DNA of 35,001 nucleotides from Candidatus Saccharimonadota bacterium (GTDB lineage: Bacteria; Patescibacteriota; Saccharimonadia; Saccharimonadales; Saccharimonadaceae). The notes under the pieces were generated by a model that did not search any database, was not told the DNA's origin, and worked only from the letters and a program-made list of their open reading frames with translations. This document shows, in pieces, positions 25,595 through 32,571 of this stretch. A program made the translations under genes and the position numbers. The first letter of the stretch is position 1; each line of letters starts with the position of its first letter. The stretch covers positions 1 through 35,001 of the forward strand of contig JAAXIO010000041.1 in the NCBI GenBank assembly GCA_012270305.1, written 5' to 3'.

Positions 25595-26773
25595 TTACTC
25601 CCTCTCCAATACTATCGGTGGTGTTACCATGAAAGATGTTCTATCCTGTAAGCGCACGTCAAAGCTAAGTTCCTCATCCCTCCAATCGAACACGACCCCA
25701 TCACCTTCAAGAGCAAAAGCAATATCATACGACCCATCAGAAAATATATTAGGCACTTTCCAAACAAGCGTCACTGTCTCATCCGTGGTAACGCCAAATG
25801 ACTGCCCCTGCATAACATTATTCGTTCCCAGTACCGGAACACCCGCAGCGTTTTTAATCGAAAAGCCACATGTAATCATATCAACGTTCTTTTTTGCCTT
25901 TATTTTTGTGGTAATGACCAACTCTGGCACATCCTCGGTGAGTACACTGCTATTTAGCTGGATAGCATCAAAGCCAACCTCACCAGTTCCCCACTTACCC
26001 TCAGATTCAACACTTTTGGAGGACTCCATGAATAGTTTTGAGTATTCGCTCGCCACCTGACTACTTAAACCTTCAAGAATAAGATCGCCTCGATCAATCA
26101 ATACAGCCCTGTCGCAATACTCTCGCACTGCATTCATATCATGACTAACAAAAACAACAGTTGTTTTTGCCTTCTTGAGTCGCTTAAAGTATTCAAAACA
26201 CTTCCGCTGGAAATCAGCATCACCTACAGCGAGCACTTCATCAATCAAGAGAATGTCAGCCTTCGCACGCGTCGCCACAGAGAATGCCAAACGAACCTGC
26301 ATTCCAGATGAGTAGTTCTTTAATTGTTGATCCATAAAGTTTTCAAGTTCAGCAAATTCAACGATGTCACCGTACATCTCATCGACTTCTTTTTCGCTAA
26401 AGCCATTTAACGCGCCGCTCAAGTATACGTTTTCGCGGCCCGTTAGTTCAGGATTAAATCCAACACCAAGCTCAATGAATGGCACCAAACGGCCTTTTAC
26501 ACTAACTTCACCGCTAGTGGGCTGGTAAATCTCGGCGAGAATTTTAAGCATCGTGCTCTTGCCACTTCCATTGCGACCAACGATGCCAAAGAACTCACCT
26601 TCTTTTATATCGAAGCTTATGTCATTTAGCGCATGCTGAACTTCGACGGCTCTACTACCGCCCAGTGCTTGGAGTGGACGAACAAATACGTCTTTTATGG
26701 AAGATGTTTTTTGGTGTGGAAGCTTAAAATTCTTTGAGACATTTTTTACCGAAATTGCAATTGGATTGTTCAT
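25595..26773 (-). CDS. wzt: Polysaccharide ABC exporter ATPase with C-terminal glycan-binding domain (Wzt type)
   Basis: 392 residues from the ATG at 26773; GGAGG lies 9 bases upstream, so the longer open frame is not needed. The ABC domain has Walker A GRNGSGKST (66-74), the family-specific GVGFNPELTGRENVYLSGAL (about 103-122), signature YSSGMQ (154-159), Walker B ILLIDEV (174-180, Glu179) and His211. Residues about 262-388 form a separate beta-rich domain (VGFDAIQL, GTNNVMQGQS, WKVPNIFSDGSYDIAFAL) that fits Wzt_C (PF14524). In E. coli O9a/O8 type systems this domain reads the modified non-reducing end of the polymer before export. TagH-type ATPases have other C-termini. It is coupled to the permease (TAATATG). 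Confidence 0.92.
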   Translation of the reverse strand: MNNPIAISVKNVSKNFKLPHQKTSSIKDVFVRPLQALGGSRAVEVQHALNDISFDIKEGEFFGIVGRNGSGKSTMLKILAEIYQPTSGEVSVKGRLVPFIELGVGFNPELTGRENVYLSGALNGFSEKEVDEMYGDIVEFAELENFMDQQLKNYSSGMQVRLAFSVATRAKADILLIDEVLAVGDADFQRKCFEYFKRLKKAKTTVVFVSHDMNAVREYCDRAVLIDRGDLILEGLSSQVASEYSKLFMESSKSVESEGKWGTGEVGFDAIQLNSSVLTEDVPELVITTKIKAKKNVDMITCGFSIKNAAGVPVLGTNNVMQGQSFGVTTDETVTLVWKVPNIFSDGSYDIAFALEGDGVVFDWRDEELSFDVRLQDRTSFMVTPPIVLERE

Positions 26774-26774
26774 A

Positions 26775-27596
26775 TTAAATATCCTCCGCAAACGACGGTG
26801 CCTTCCGTCTAAAGTAAATTGCCGATACTGCAATAATCAGTGCAACAAGTGCAAATGGTATCAGCCAGTAATAGCTGCCGGCAAATACTTTATACACAGT
26901 ATCGGTTTCCGTTGACACCAAGACGTAGCGTGCATCCTGAATAATTTGCGCCATGGGGTTGAGTAGCAGAAACTTACTGGCAAATTCCGAAAACGTCGCA
27001 ACCATCGACAGCGGATATAAAATTGGCGTTAGATAAAAGCCTGCCTGCACTAATACTTCCCATACGTAGTTAATATCACGGAATCTTACATACAGCGCAC
27101 TCAGAAGGAAGCTCATACCGAGTGCTAAAACAAATAGTTCAATAATTATAAGCGGTAGCCATACAATATTCCACGTTAAATCAACGCCGTTTATAAGTAT
27201 AAATACCATTACCACGAATAGATTTATAGCAAGATTGATAAGCGCTGATACTGATCCAGCGATGACAATTACGTATCGCGGAAAAAATAGCTTTCGCATA
27301 ATGTCACCCTTACTTACAATGGACGTAACACCATTTACTGTCACTTCAATAAAGTAATTCCACAGCACCACACCGAGAAGAAGATACACGGGATAGTGTG
27401 GAATTCCATCACCGAACCGCAGGAAATTTACGAACACTATATACAACACAGCAAACAACGCCAAAGGACGAAGTAGTGTCCAAAAATAGCCTAAAATTGA
27501 ACCTTTATAGCGAAGCTTGAAGTCGGTAACAACCAGTTGCTTTAGGATTATCGCAGAGTAGCGATATCGATCTTTTATACGATTAAGTGTGTTCAC
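26775..27596 (-). CDS. wzm: Polysaccharide ABC exporter permease (Wzm/TagG type)
   Basis: 273 residues with six hydrophobic segments, the layout of ABC-2 permeases (PF01061). Signature parts are DFKLRYKGSILGYFWTLLRPL near the N-terminus, GVVLWNYF, the SLIxKxxFPR-like GDIMRKLFFPRYV and a final short cytoplasmic tail. It forms the channel for an undecaprenyl-PP-linked polysaccharide or teichoic-acid-like chain together with the ATPase that follows. It is the first gene of a six-gene operon (permease, ATPase, FkbM, GT4, FkbM, GT4-GT4). The start is GTG with TATAAT 10 bases upstream, so the leader is about three bases. Confidence 0.92.
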   Translation of the reverse strand: MNTLNRIKDRYRYSAIILKQLVVTDFKLRYKGSILGYFWTLLRPLALFAVLYIVFVNFLRFGDGIPHYPVYLLLGVVLWNYFIEVTVNGVTSIVSKGDIMRKLFFPRYVIVIAGSVSALINLAINLFVVMVFILINGVDLTWNIVWLPLIIIELFVLALGMSFLLSALYVRFRDINYVWEVLVQAGFYLTPILYPLSMVATFSEFASKFLLLNPMAQIIQDARYVLVSTETDTVYKVFAGSYYWLIPFALVALIIAVSAIYFRRKAPSFAEDI

Positions 27597-27657
27597 GCTA
27601 CGGCCTATTATACCGGAGTACGCTCCCTAATGTCACCAATATTGTTATACTGATTAC
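27597..27657. promoter_or_regulatory. Divergent promoters of the ABC operon and the RMD gene
   Basis: Minus strand: TATAAT (complementary to 27607-27612) 10 bases before the GTG at 27596. Plus strand: TATACT (27646-27651), extended by TGT, 6 bases before the ATG at 27658. The latter predicts a leaderless mRNA. Confidence 0.6.
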
Positions 27658-28572
27658 ATGAATATTGTTGTTACTGGAGTAAATGGATTTGTTGGCAAGC
27701 ATTTAACACGAATACTTATTGAAGCGGGCCATGCAGTTATTGGGGTGAGCCAAGAAGACACCCCACATGAGCAAATTAAGAACCAATTAACTGAATACGC
27801 GGGATGTGATCTGGCAAAGCGGTGGCCAGAGCTTACAACCAACGTTGATGCCATTATCCATCTTGCAGGCATGGCGGCGGTTGGACCATCTTTTGATAAA
27901 CCCCAGCTATACATAAATACAAACAGCTCAATTGTTACTAATTTATGCGAATATTACCTGCACCAAGAAAACAAGCCAAGAATTGTTTTGGTGAGTAGCG
28001 GCGCGGTATACGGCCCCCGCCAATCAATGCCAATCAATGAAAGTGGTGATGTGCAATTTGGTTCACCCTATGCAGTAAGTAAAATACTGAACGAAAATCA
28101 AGCAGCCTACTACCGTTCACGCGGGCTTGATTGCGTAGTTGCACGGCCATTTAACCACATTGGGCCCGATCAGCTCCCTGGCTTTTTGGTTCCAGACCTA
28201 ATTAGTAAGATCGCTAGCCGCCAGAATGAAACCGATCCAATTAGTGTTGGTAACTTAACGAGCAAACGCGATTATACCGACGTTCGTGATGTAGCAAGCG
28301 CATACATGCTTTTAGCTACACATAGCCAGAAGCCTAAGCAGCTAATTTACAACATATGTTCTGGTGTAAGCTTAAGTGGTGAAGAAATCCTGAGTACAAT
28401 TGCAAACGCCATGAGAATCCAGACCCCAGCAACCAAGGTTGATGAATCTTTAATTCGCCCCAACGAAGTGATGGATATTCGAGGTGACAACTCAGCACTA
28501 ACTAGTGAATTTGGATGGAAGCCAACTATTGGCATCGACATTACTATTGAGGACATAGTAGCTACCGCTTGA
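27658..28572 (+). CDS. rmd: NAD-dependent epimerase/reductase, probable GDP-4-keto-6-deoxy-mannose reductase
   Basis: 304 residues, short-chain dehydrogenase fold. VVTGVNGFVGKHL is the NAD(P)-binding loop, HLAGMAAVG and VSSGAVYG follow, and the catalytic Tyr-x3-Lys is PYAVSK. RPFNHIGPDQLPGF is the substrate region that I associate with RMD rather than with GDP-fucose synthase. With GMD in the same window the expected reaction is GDP-4-keto-6-deoxy-D-mannose to GDP-D-rhamnose. Other 4-keto reductases or epimerases of the extended SDR group remain possible. The ATG lies 6 bases after its -10 box, and the Nudix gene follows after 3 bases. Confidence 0.75.
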   Translation: MNIVVTGVNGFVGKHLTRILIEAGHAVIGVSQEDTPHEQIKNQLTEYAGCDLAKRWPELTTNVDAIIHLAGMAAVGPSFDKPQLYINTNSSIVTNLCEYYLHQENKPRIVLVSSGAVYGPRQSMPINESGDVQFGSPYAVSKILNENQAAYYRSRGLDCVVARPFNHIGPDQLPGFLVPDLISKIASRQNETDPISVGNLTSKRDYTDVRDVASAYMLLATHSQKPKQLIYNICSGVSLSGEEILSTIANAMRIQTPATKVDESLIRPNEVMDIRGDNSALTSEFGWKPTIGIDITIEDIVATA

Positions 28573-28575
28573 TCT

Positions 28576-29106
28576 ATGAAAAAGTGGCGTCGTATCGACT
28601 CAACTACTCTATTAGACCATACACGGCTAACGGTTGTTGAGGATAAAGTTGAGTTACCTAACGGCATAGAAACAAAATATCTTCATTTTAGTGAAATAGC
28701 CGATGCGGCTATGGTGCTTGCTTGCAACTCCGGTGGTAAGTTTTTAGTTCAAAAGGAATATAGTTATCCACCTGATGAGTTTTTACACCAACTCCCTGGC
28801 GGAGAAATTAATCAGGTTGAATTGCCTGAGGCCGGAGCTGCACGCGAACTAGCGGAAGAATCCGGCTACGCGGGTGAACTTACTGCGCTCGGCTGGTTTT
28901 ACCTCAATAATCGGCGATCTCGCCAAAAAATGTACGTGTATCTTGTGACAGATCTTTATGAGGTTGCAAAACAACCCGATCCCGAAGAGTTTATACAGGA
29001 TTTCTGGTTTACCGAAGATGAAATCGATACTATGATTCGTGAAAATGAAATATATAATTACACACTTTTGGCTGGATGGGCCCTCTATAAGTCAAAGCGG
29101 GCCTAG
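28576..29106 (+). CDS. Nudix hydrolase (ADP-ribose/nucleotide-sugar pyrophosphatase-like)
   Basis: 176 residues. It has a complete Nudix box fitting G-x5-E-x7-R-E-U-x-E-E-x-G-U: GEINQVE, then LPEAGAARELAEESGY (about residues 76-98). The flanking parts (FLVQKEYSYPPDEFLHQLPGG before, ALGWFYLNNRRSRQKMYVYL after) are those of the ADP-ribose/sugar pyrophosphatase branch. It cleaves a nucleoside diphosphate linked to another group. The substrate is unknown. It is the second gene after the RMD-like reductase, 3 bases from its stop, so a link with GDP-sugar turnover is possible. A strong terminator follows. Confidence 0.9.
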   Translation: MKKWRRIDSTTLLDHTRLTVVEDKVELPNGIETKYLHFSEIADAAMVLACNSGGKFLVQKEYSYPPDEFLHQLPGGEINQVELPEAGAARELAEESGYAGELTALGWFYLNNRRSRQKMYVYLVTDLYEVAKQPDPEEFIQDFWFTEDEIDTMIRENEIYNYTLLAGWALYKSKRA

Positions 29107-29130
29107 GTTTACTTGCCAGACTATAGCTTA

Positions 29131-29162
29131 AAATAAGACCGTCTATGCTACGGTCTTATTTT
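29131..29162. terminator. Bidirectional rho-independent terminator
   Basis: AAATAAGACCG and CGGTCTTATTT form a perfect 11-bp stem with a 9-base loop. U-rich tails follow on both strands. It closes the rmd-nudix operon (plus) and the gmd gene (minus), which converge here. Confidence 0.85.
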
Positions 29163-29180
29163 TAAATTACCCCAATAGCT

Positions 29181-30218
29181 CTATGAGTTATCAGCTAGAT
29201 CGTGTTCCACCATAAGCTTAACTAAACCAGGGAAGTCAACTTTGCGCTCCCAGCCAAGCTCTGTTTCGGCTTTTGAGGGGTTACCCAGTAGGATATCTAC
29301 CTCGGCCGGCCTAAAGAATTCTGGATTAATACGAAGCACTACCTTACCAGTTGCAACATCTGTTGCCGTCTCATTTACGCCTTCGCCGTCCCATGAAAGC
29401 TCAATACCCACTTCTTTAAACGCAAGCTCTACAAACTCACGAATGGTATGCGTTTCACCAGTAGCAAGAACGTAGTCGTTTGGATTGTCTTGCTGCAATA
29501 TGCGCCACATACCCTCTACGTAATCACCCGCATATCCCCAGTCACGCTTACTGTCCAGGTTACCCAGTTCAAGAAGTTCTTGTTTACCTAGCTTGATACG
29601 TGCCACTGCTTTAGAAATCTTGCGTGTAACAAACTCAGGGCCTCGACGCTCACCCTCGTGATTGAATAAGATACCACTTACCGCGTACATACCGTAACTT
29701 TCACGGTAGTTCTTTGTGATCCAGTAACCATATAGTTTAGCTACACCATACGGACTTCTTGGATGGAATGGCGAATCTTCGGTATAGCCGTCGCCAGGGC
29801 GGTTATAGTCTAGGCCACCAAACATTTCTGATGTAGAGGCCTGGTAAAAACGCGCCGTTTTTTCTAAGCCTGCTAAGCGAATCGCCTCAAGGACATTTAA
29901 TACGCCCTTGCCGGTTAAGTCGGCAGTAAGTAGTGGGTCACGGAATGAGTATCCGACATGGCTGATTGCAGCTAGGTTGTACACTTCATCTGGCTGAATT
30001 TCAATCATAGCGCGAGTGAGCGCACTGATATCGGTCATGTCTGCAAGCACAATATTTACATATGGCATCTCTTCTTTAATTGCTTGATACCGAGGGTGGC
30101 TTGCTTCTAGTTGACCACGTAATGTGCCGTATACTTCGTATCCCTTCTCGTGAAGCAATTTCGCTAAATGGCCACCATCTTGACCGGCTACACCGGTAAT
30201 TAGTGCTTTCTTCGACAT
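29181..30218 (-). CDS. gmd: GDP-mannose 4,6-dehydratase
   Basis: 345 residues, the standard length. KALITGVAGQDGGHLAKLL gives the NADP-binding loop. YNLAAISHVGYSF, the catalytic STSEMFG (Thr-Glu pair) and SPYGVAKLYGYW (Tyr-x3-Lys) follow, and then GILFNHEGERRGPEFVTRK and LGNLDSKRDWGYAGDYVEGMW, which are diagnostic of GMD. The product is GDP-4-keto-6-deoxy-D-mannose, the branch point to D-rhamnose and fucose sugars. Upstream, AAAGGGAG lies 11 bases from the ATG, and an extended -10 box TGC-TATAAT (30272-30277) is about 54 bases away. This gene therefore has an ordinary leader, unlike many of its neighbours. It follows the cupin isomerase gene on the same strand with 77 bases between. Confidence 0.97.
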   Translation of the reverse strand: MSKKALITGVAGQDGGHLAKLLHEKGYEVYGTLRGQLEASHPRYQAIKEEMPYVNIVLADMTDISALTRAMIEIQPDEVYNLAAISHVGYSFRDPLLTADLTGKGVLNVLEAIRLAGLEKTARFYQASTSEMFGGLDYNRPGDGYTEDSPFHPRSPYGVAKLYGYWITKNYRESYGMYAVSGILFNHEGERRGPEFVTRKISKAVARIKLGKQELLELGNLDSKRDWGYAGDYVEGMWRILQQDNPNDYVLATGETHTIREFVELAFKEVGIELSWDGEGVNETATDVATGKVVLRINPEFFRPAEVDILLGNPSKAETELGWERKVDFPGLVKLMVEHDLADNS

Positions 30219-30271
30219 ACTGGTTAAAACTCCCTTTTTCTGATCTTTGAGTAGATAGTGTTTATAGACTA

Positions 30272-30277
30272 ATTATA
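30272..30277 (-). promoter_or_regulatory. -10 box of gmd
   Basis: TATAAT on the minus strand, preceded by TG at the extended position, in the gap between the cupin gene and gmd. The predicted leader is about 48 bases and includes the Shine-Dalgarno AAAGGGAG. Confidence 0.55.
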
Positions 30278-30295
30278 GCAGATTACAGATACCGA

Positions 30296-30841
30296 CTAAC
30301 GTGCGTAATCGTCGCTTACACGTACAATGTCATCTTCGTCTGACGGTTCGCTTGATTCAGTGTGTTGCCAGATTTCAGCTACGAGCACTACTTGATCCGG
30401 CATGCCTTCTAAACGATGTCGTTCACCTTTTTGAAACTGAACAACTTCACCAGCCGATGCGATCAGTCGCTCGCTTTCTTCATCGGTCTCACTTTTACGA
30501 TAGGCACCTTCGGTTAAAAATCTCCAACGCTCCGCACGTCGGTGGTGATACTGCCAGCTGAGGCGCTGACCAGGCCGTACTACTAAAAACTTCGGGCTTA
30601 GCTCGGCACCATTTACACCAAGTCGGGCATCAGCCGGTGCTAGCCCAGCAAAGACCGCACTAATAACTGCACCCGCCTGCTGCGAGGCTAGTCGCATATA
30701 TGCACCCCACGGTTTATCGGCATTCAGCTCAACAATGCTGTACTTTTTGCTCACTAAGTTTGATAGGTCGTTTATTAGCTTCGAAAAGTCAGAATGCTCA
30801 TCTTTTGTACGAGTAACAAGATTTACTTCAAGTTCAGCCAT
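30296..30841 (-). CDS. Mannose-6-phosphate isomerase, cupin type (type II PMI domain)
   Basis: 181 residues. A cupin with the signature of the isomerase domain of type II PMI/ManC proteins: KPWGAY, LSPKFLVVRPGQRLSWQYHH, RRAERW, GEVVQFQKGERHRLEG and a closing IWQH...EDDIVRVSDDY. His and Glu residues in the QYHHRRAE and GERH parts are the expected metal ligands. The reaction is Fru-6-P to Man-6-P. The nucleotidyltransferase half found in many bacteria is separate here (manC, 7259-8293). The N-terminal 45 residues carry an extra helix-like segment without motifs. GGAG lies 5 bases before the ATG. A phosphomannomutase linking it to ManC is not in the window. Confidence 0.85.
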   Translation of the reverse strand: MAELEVNLVTRTKDEHSDFSKLINDLSNLVSKKYSIVELNADKPWGAYMRLASQQAGAVISAVFAGLAPADARLGVNGAELSPKFLVVRPGQRLSWQYHHRRAERWRFLTEGAYRKSETDEESERLIASAGEVVQFQKGERHRLEGMPDQVVLVAEIWQHTESSEPSDEDDIVRVSDDYAR

Positions 30842-30873
30842 GATTTCTCCAGATTAGAATTATGTATCACTAC

Positions 30874-30897
30874 CAGTGTACCGTATTTGGTACACTG
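30874..30897. promoter_or_regulatory. Palindrome spanning divergent -10 boxes
   Basis: CAGTGTACC-GTATTT-GGTACACTG is a perfect 9+6+9 inverted repeat. Each arm contains a TACACT hexamer. The plus-strand one (30891-30896) ends 7 bases before the ATG at 30904. The minus-strand one could serve the cupin gene, although a CATAAT closer to it is an alternative. Confidence 0.55.
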
Positions 30898-30903
30898 AGA
30901 ACT

Positions 30904-32016
30904 ATGCATATAGCTATCGATGCGCGAATAATCAACTCTTCAACTGGCCGTTACGTTGAACGCCTGCTACATTATTTACAAAAAATTGATGCTACCAACC
31001 GCTACACTGTGCTGGTTCGAAAAAAAGACGAACACTACTGGCGACCAACTGCAGTTAATTTTAGTGTAAAGGTGGCTGATTTTGCCGATTATTCATTTGC
31101 CGAGCAGGTAGGCTTTAAAAAATTACTTGATGAATTACGCCCGGATTTAGTACATTTTTGTATGCCGCAGCAGCCAGTTTTATATACCGGAAAAACGGTT
31201 ACTACTATTCACGACTTAACGCTATTAACTACCTATATGTCAGATAAAAACTGGCTTATTTACCACGCCAAGCAGCTAGTGGGCAAATTTGTATTTAAGC
31301 GAGTCGCAAAAAAAAGTCAGATAGTTATTACTCCAACTGAATATGTAAAAAATAGCCTTGTTAGCTTTGCTGGCATTAACCCCGAAAAGGTAACCGTTAC
31401 GCTAGAAGCCGCAGAAAAGGTGAGTAGCGGTCCATCAGAAGCATACCTACCAATGCAAGGTAAAGACTACATTATGTATGTAGGCAGCCAGAGCGACTAT
31501 AAAAACATCCGTAGATTAATTGAAAGCCATCAGCGACTCCTCGCCAATCACCCGCATTTAGAATTAGTATTAGTCGGTAAAACCACCGGCAAGGCAGGTG
31601 CACCGGCTGGCAGAAATAAAGCTTGGAGTGAAGGCCAGGGGCACACAAACGTTACGTTTACTGGTTTTGTGCCCGACGAGCAACTTGCATGGCTCTACGA
31701 AAACACCAGAGCGTACGTATTCCCATCTTTCACTGAAGGGTTTGGCTTACCCGGCCTAGAAGCTATGGTGTACGGCGCACCGGTAGCAAGCAGTAACGCC
31801 ACCTGTTTGCCAGAAGTATATGGCGATGCCGCTGAATACTTTGATCCGAAAAGCGTAGAAGACTTCACTCGTGCAATCAATCGCATATTAAACGATGAAA
31901 ATCTACGAGAGAAATTAATTGAACGTGGCTATGAGCGAGCAAAGCTATACTCGTGGCGACGCATGGCCGAACAAACACACGCCGCGTACCTGCGCATCTT
32001 ATCTGGTGAAGACTAA
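30904..32016 (+). CDS. GT4 family glycosyltransferase
   Basis: 370 residues from the ATG at 30904. That start is chosen because the -10 box ends 7 bases before it; an upstream in-frame ATG at 30862 lies before the promoter and adds residues foreign to the fold. It begins MHIAIDARIINSSTGRYVER, and VTTIHDLTLLT, ITPTEYVKNSL, YVGSQSDYKNIRRLIE and EGFGLPGLEAMVYGAPVASS (intact E-x7-E) follow. This is the common mannosyl/rhamnosyl-type GT4 layout. It stands alone, divergent from the cupin gene. A GDP-sugar donor is plausible because it sits next to the GDP-mannose genes, but this is not shown by sequence. Confidence 0.87.
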   Translation: MHIAIDARIINSSTGRYVERLLHYLQKIDATNRYTVLVRKKDEHYWRPTAVNFSVKVADFADYSFAEQVGFKKLLDELRPDLVHFCMPQQPVLYTGKTVTTIHDLTLLTTYMSDKNWLIYHAKQLVGKFVFKRVAKKSQIVITPTEYVKNSLVSFAGINPEKVTVTLEAAEKVSSGPSEAYLPMQGKDYIMYVGSQSDYKNIRRLIESHQRLLANHPHLELVLVGKTTGKAGAPAGRNKAWSEGQGHTNVTFTGFVPDEQLAWLYENTRAYVFPSFTEGFGLPGLEAMVYGAPVASSNATCLPEVYGDAAEYFDPKSVEDFTRAINRILNDENLREKLIERGYERAKLYSWRRMAEQTHAAYLRILSGED

Positions 32017-32028
32017 CCGTCTCTTTGA

Positions 32029-32054
32029 TATATTCAACCTTTTAGTTGAATATA
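32029..32054. terminator. AT-rich hairpin between convergent genes
   Basis: TATATTCAAC-CTTTTA-GTTGAATATA, a perfect 10-bp stem with a 6-base loop, lies between the ends of the GT4 gene (32016) and jag (32106). A second inverted repeat, GTATGTT-8 nt-AACATAC (32085-32106), reaches the jag stop codon. No long U-run follows, so the terminator role is tentative. Confidence 0.45.
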
Positions 32055-32105
32055 CCTTTGACATTTCAATAATTTGATTTTTACGTATGTTTATTACGTA
32101 ACATA

Positions 32106-32567
32106 CTACGAGCTTTTTTGAGCGATGATGATGCGGCGATCACGCCCCTCCCCTTCGCTGAAGGTTTCGATATCCTCAAATTCAGTGGCCACTTGGTGTA
32201 CCACTCGGCGATCGGCAGCGTTAAGGTTCGCGACATGGCTGTCGCCAGTAGATCGAACCGCCTCCATCCACCCTCTTGCCTGTTCGGCTATCTTGTCGGC
32301 ACGCTGCTTTTTGTAGTCGGCAATATCAATATTCACACGTACCAAAGCAGCGTCTTTATTACGAAGTACCGTAGAAACAGCGTACTGCATACTGCGGAGT
32401 GTTTCGGCACCACGGCCAATCAAAATACTATTATGTTCAGTCGATGGTACCATTAGTTCGATTACATCGCCTTCAACGTGTGCATCGATTGTCACATTTA
32501 CTTCAAAAAAACTTAGCAGATCTTCAAGGTATTTCTTTGCGTAGGCTAGGCTTGCTTCGTGGTCCAT
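32106..32567 (-). CDS. jag: RNA-binding KH/R3H protein (Jag/KhpB)
   Basis: 153 residues from the ATG at 32567, with AAAGGGGAAG upstream and 4 bases after the yidC stop. The longer open frame would run into yidC. It lacks the Jag_N domain of firmicute proteins. The KH domain (about 30-90) has ILIGRGAETLRSMQ, so the GxxG loop reads GRGA, with the second Gly replaced by Ala. The R3H domain (about 95-150) has the Arg-x3-His motif (RRVVH) and ETFSEGEGRDRRIII. Jag/KhpB proteins bind RNA in the cytoplasm and affect envelope growth in Gram-positive bacteria. The position after yidC is the ancestral one. Confidence 0.92.
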   Translation of the reverse strand: MDHEASLAYAKKYLEDLLSFFEVNVTIDAHVEGDVIELMVPSTEHNSILIGRGAETLRSMQYAVSTVLRNKDAALVRVNIDIADYKKQRADKIAEQARGWMEAVRSTGDSHVANLNAADRRVVHQVATEFEDIETFSEGEGRDRRIIIAQKSS

Positions 32568-32571
32568 CGTA

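Noticed and set aside
26774-26833. N-terminal extension of 20 residues for the Wzt-type ATPase.
   Set aside because: It overlaps the coding end of the permease, while a GGAGG site points to the ATG at 26773.
30862-30903. Longer N-terminus (14 extra residues) for the GT4 gene at 30904.
   Set aside because: The extension covers the palindromic promoter and is unlike any GT4 start; the fold begins at MHIAIDARI.
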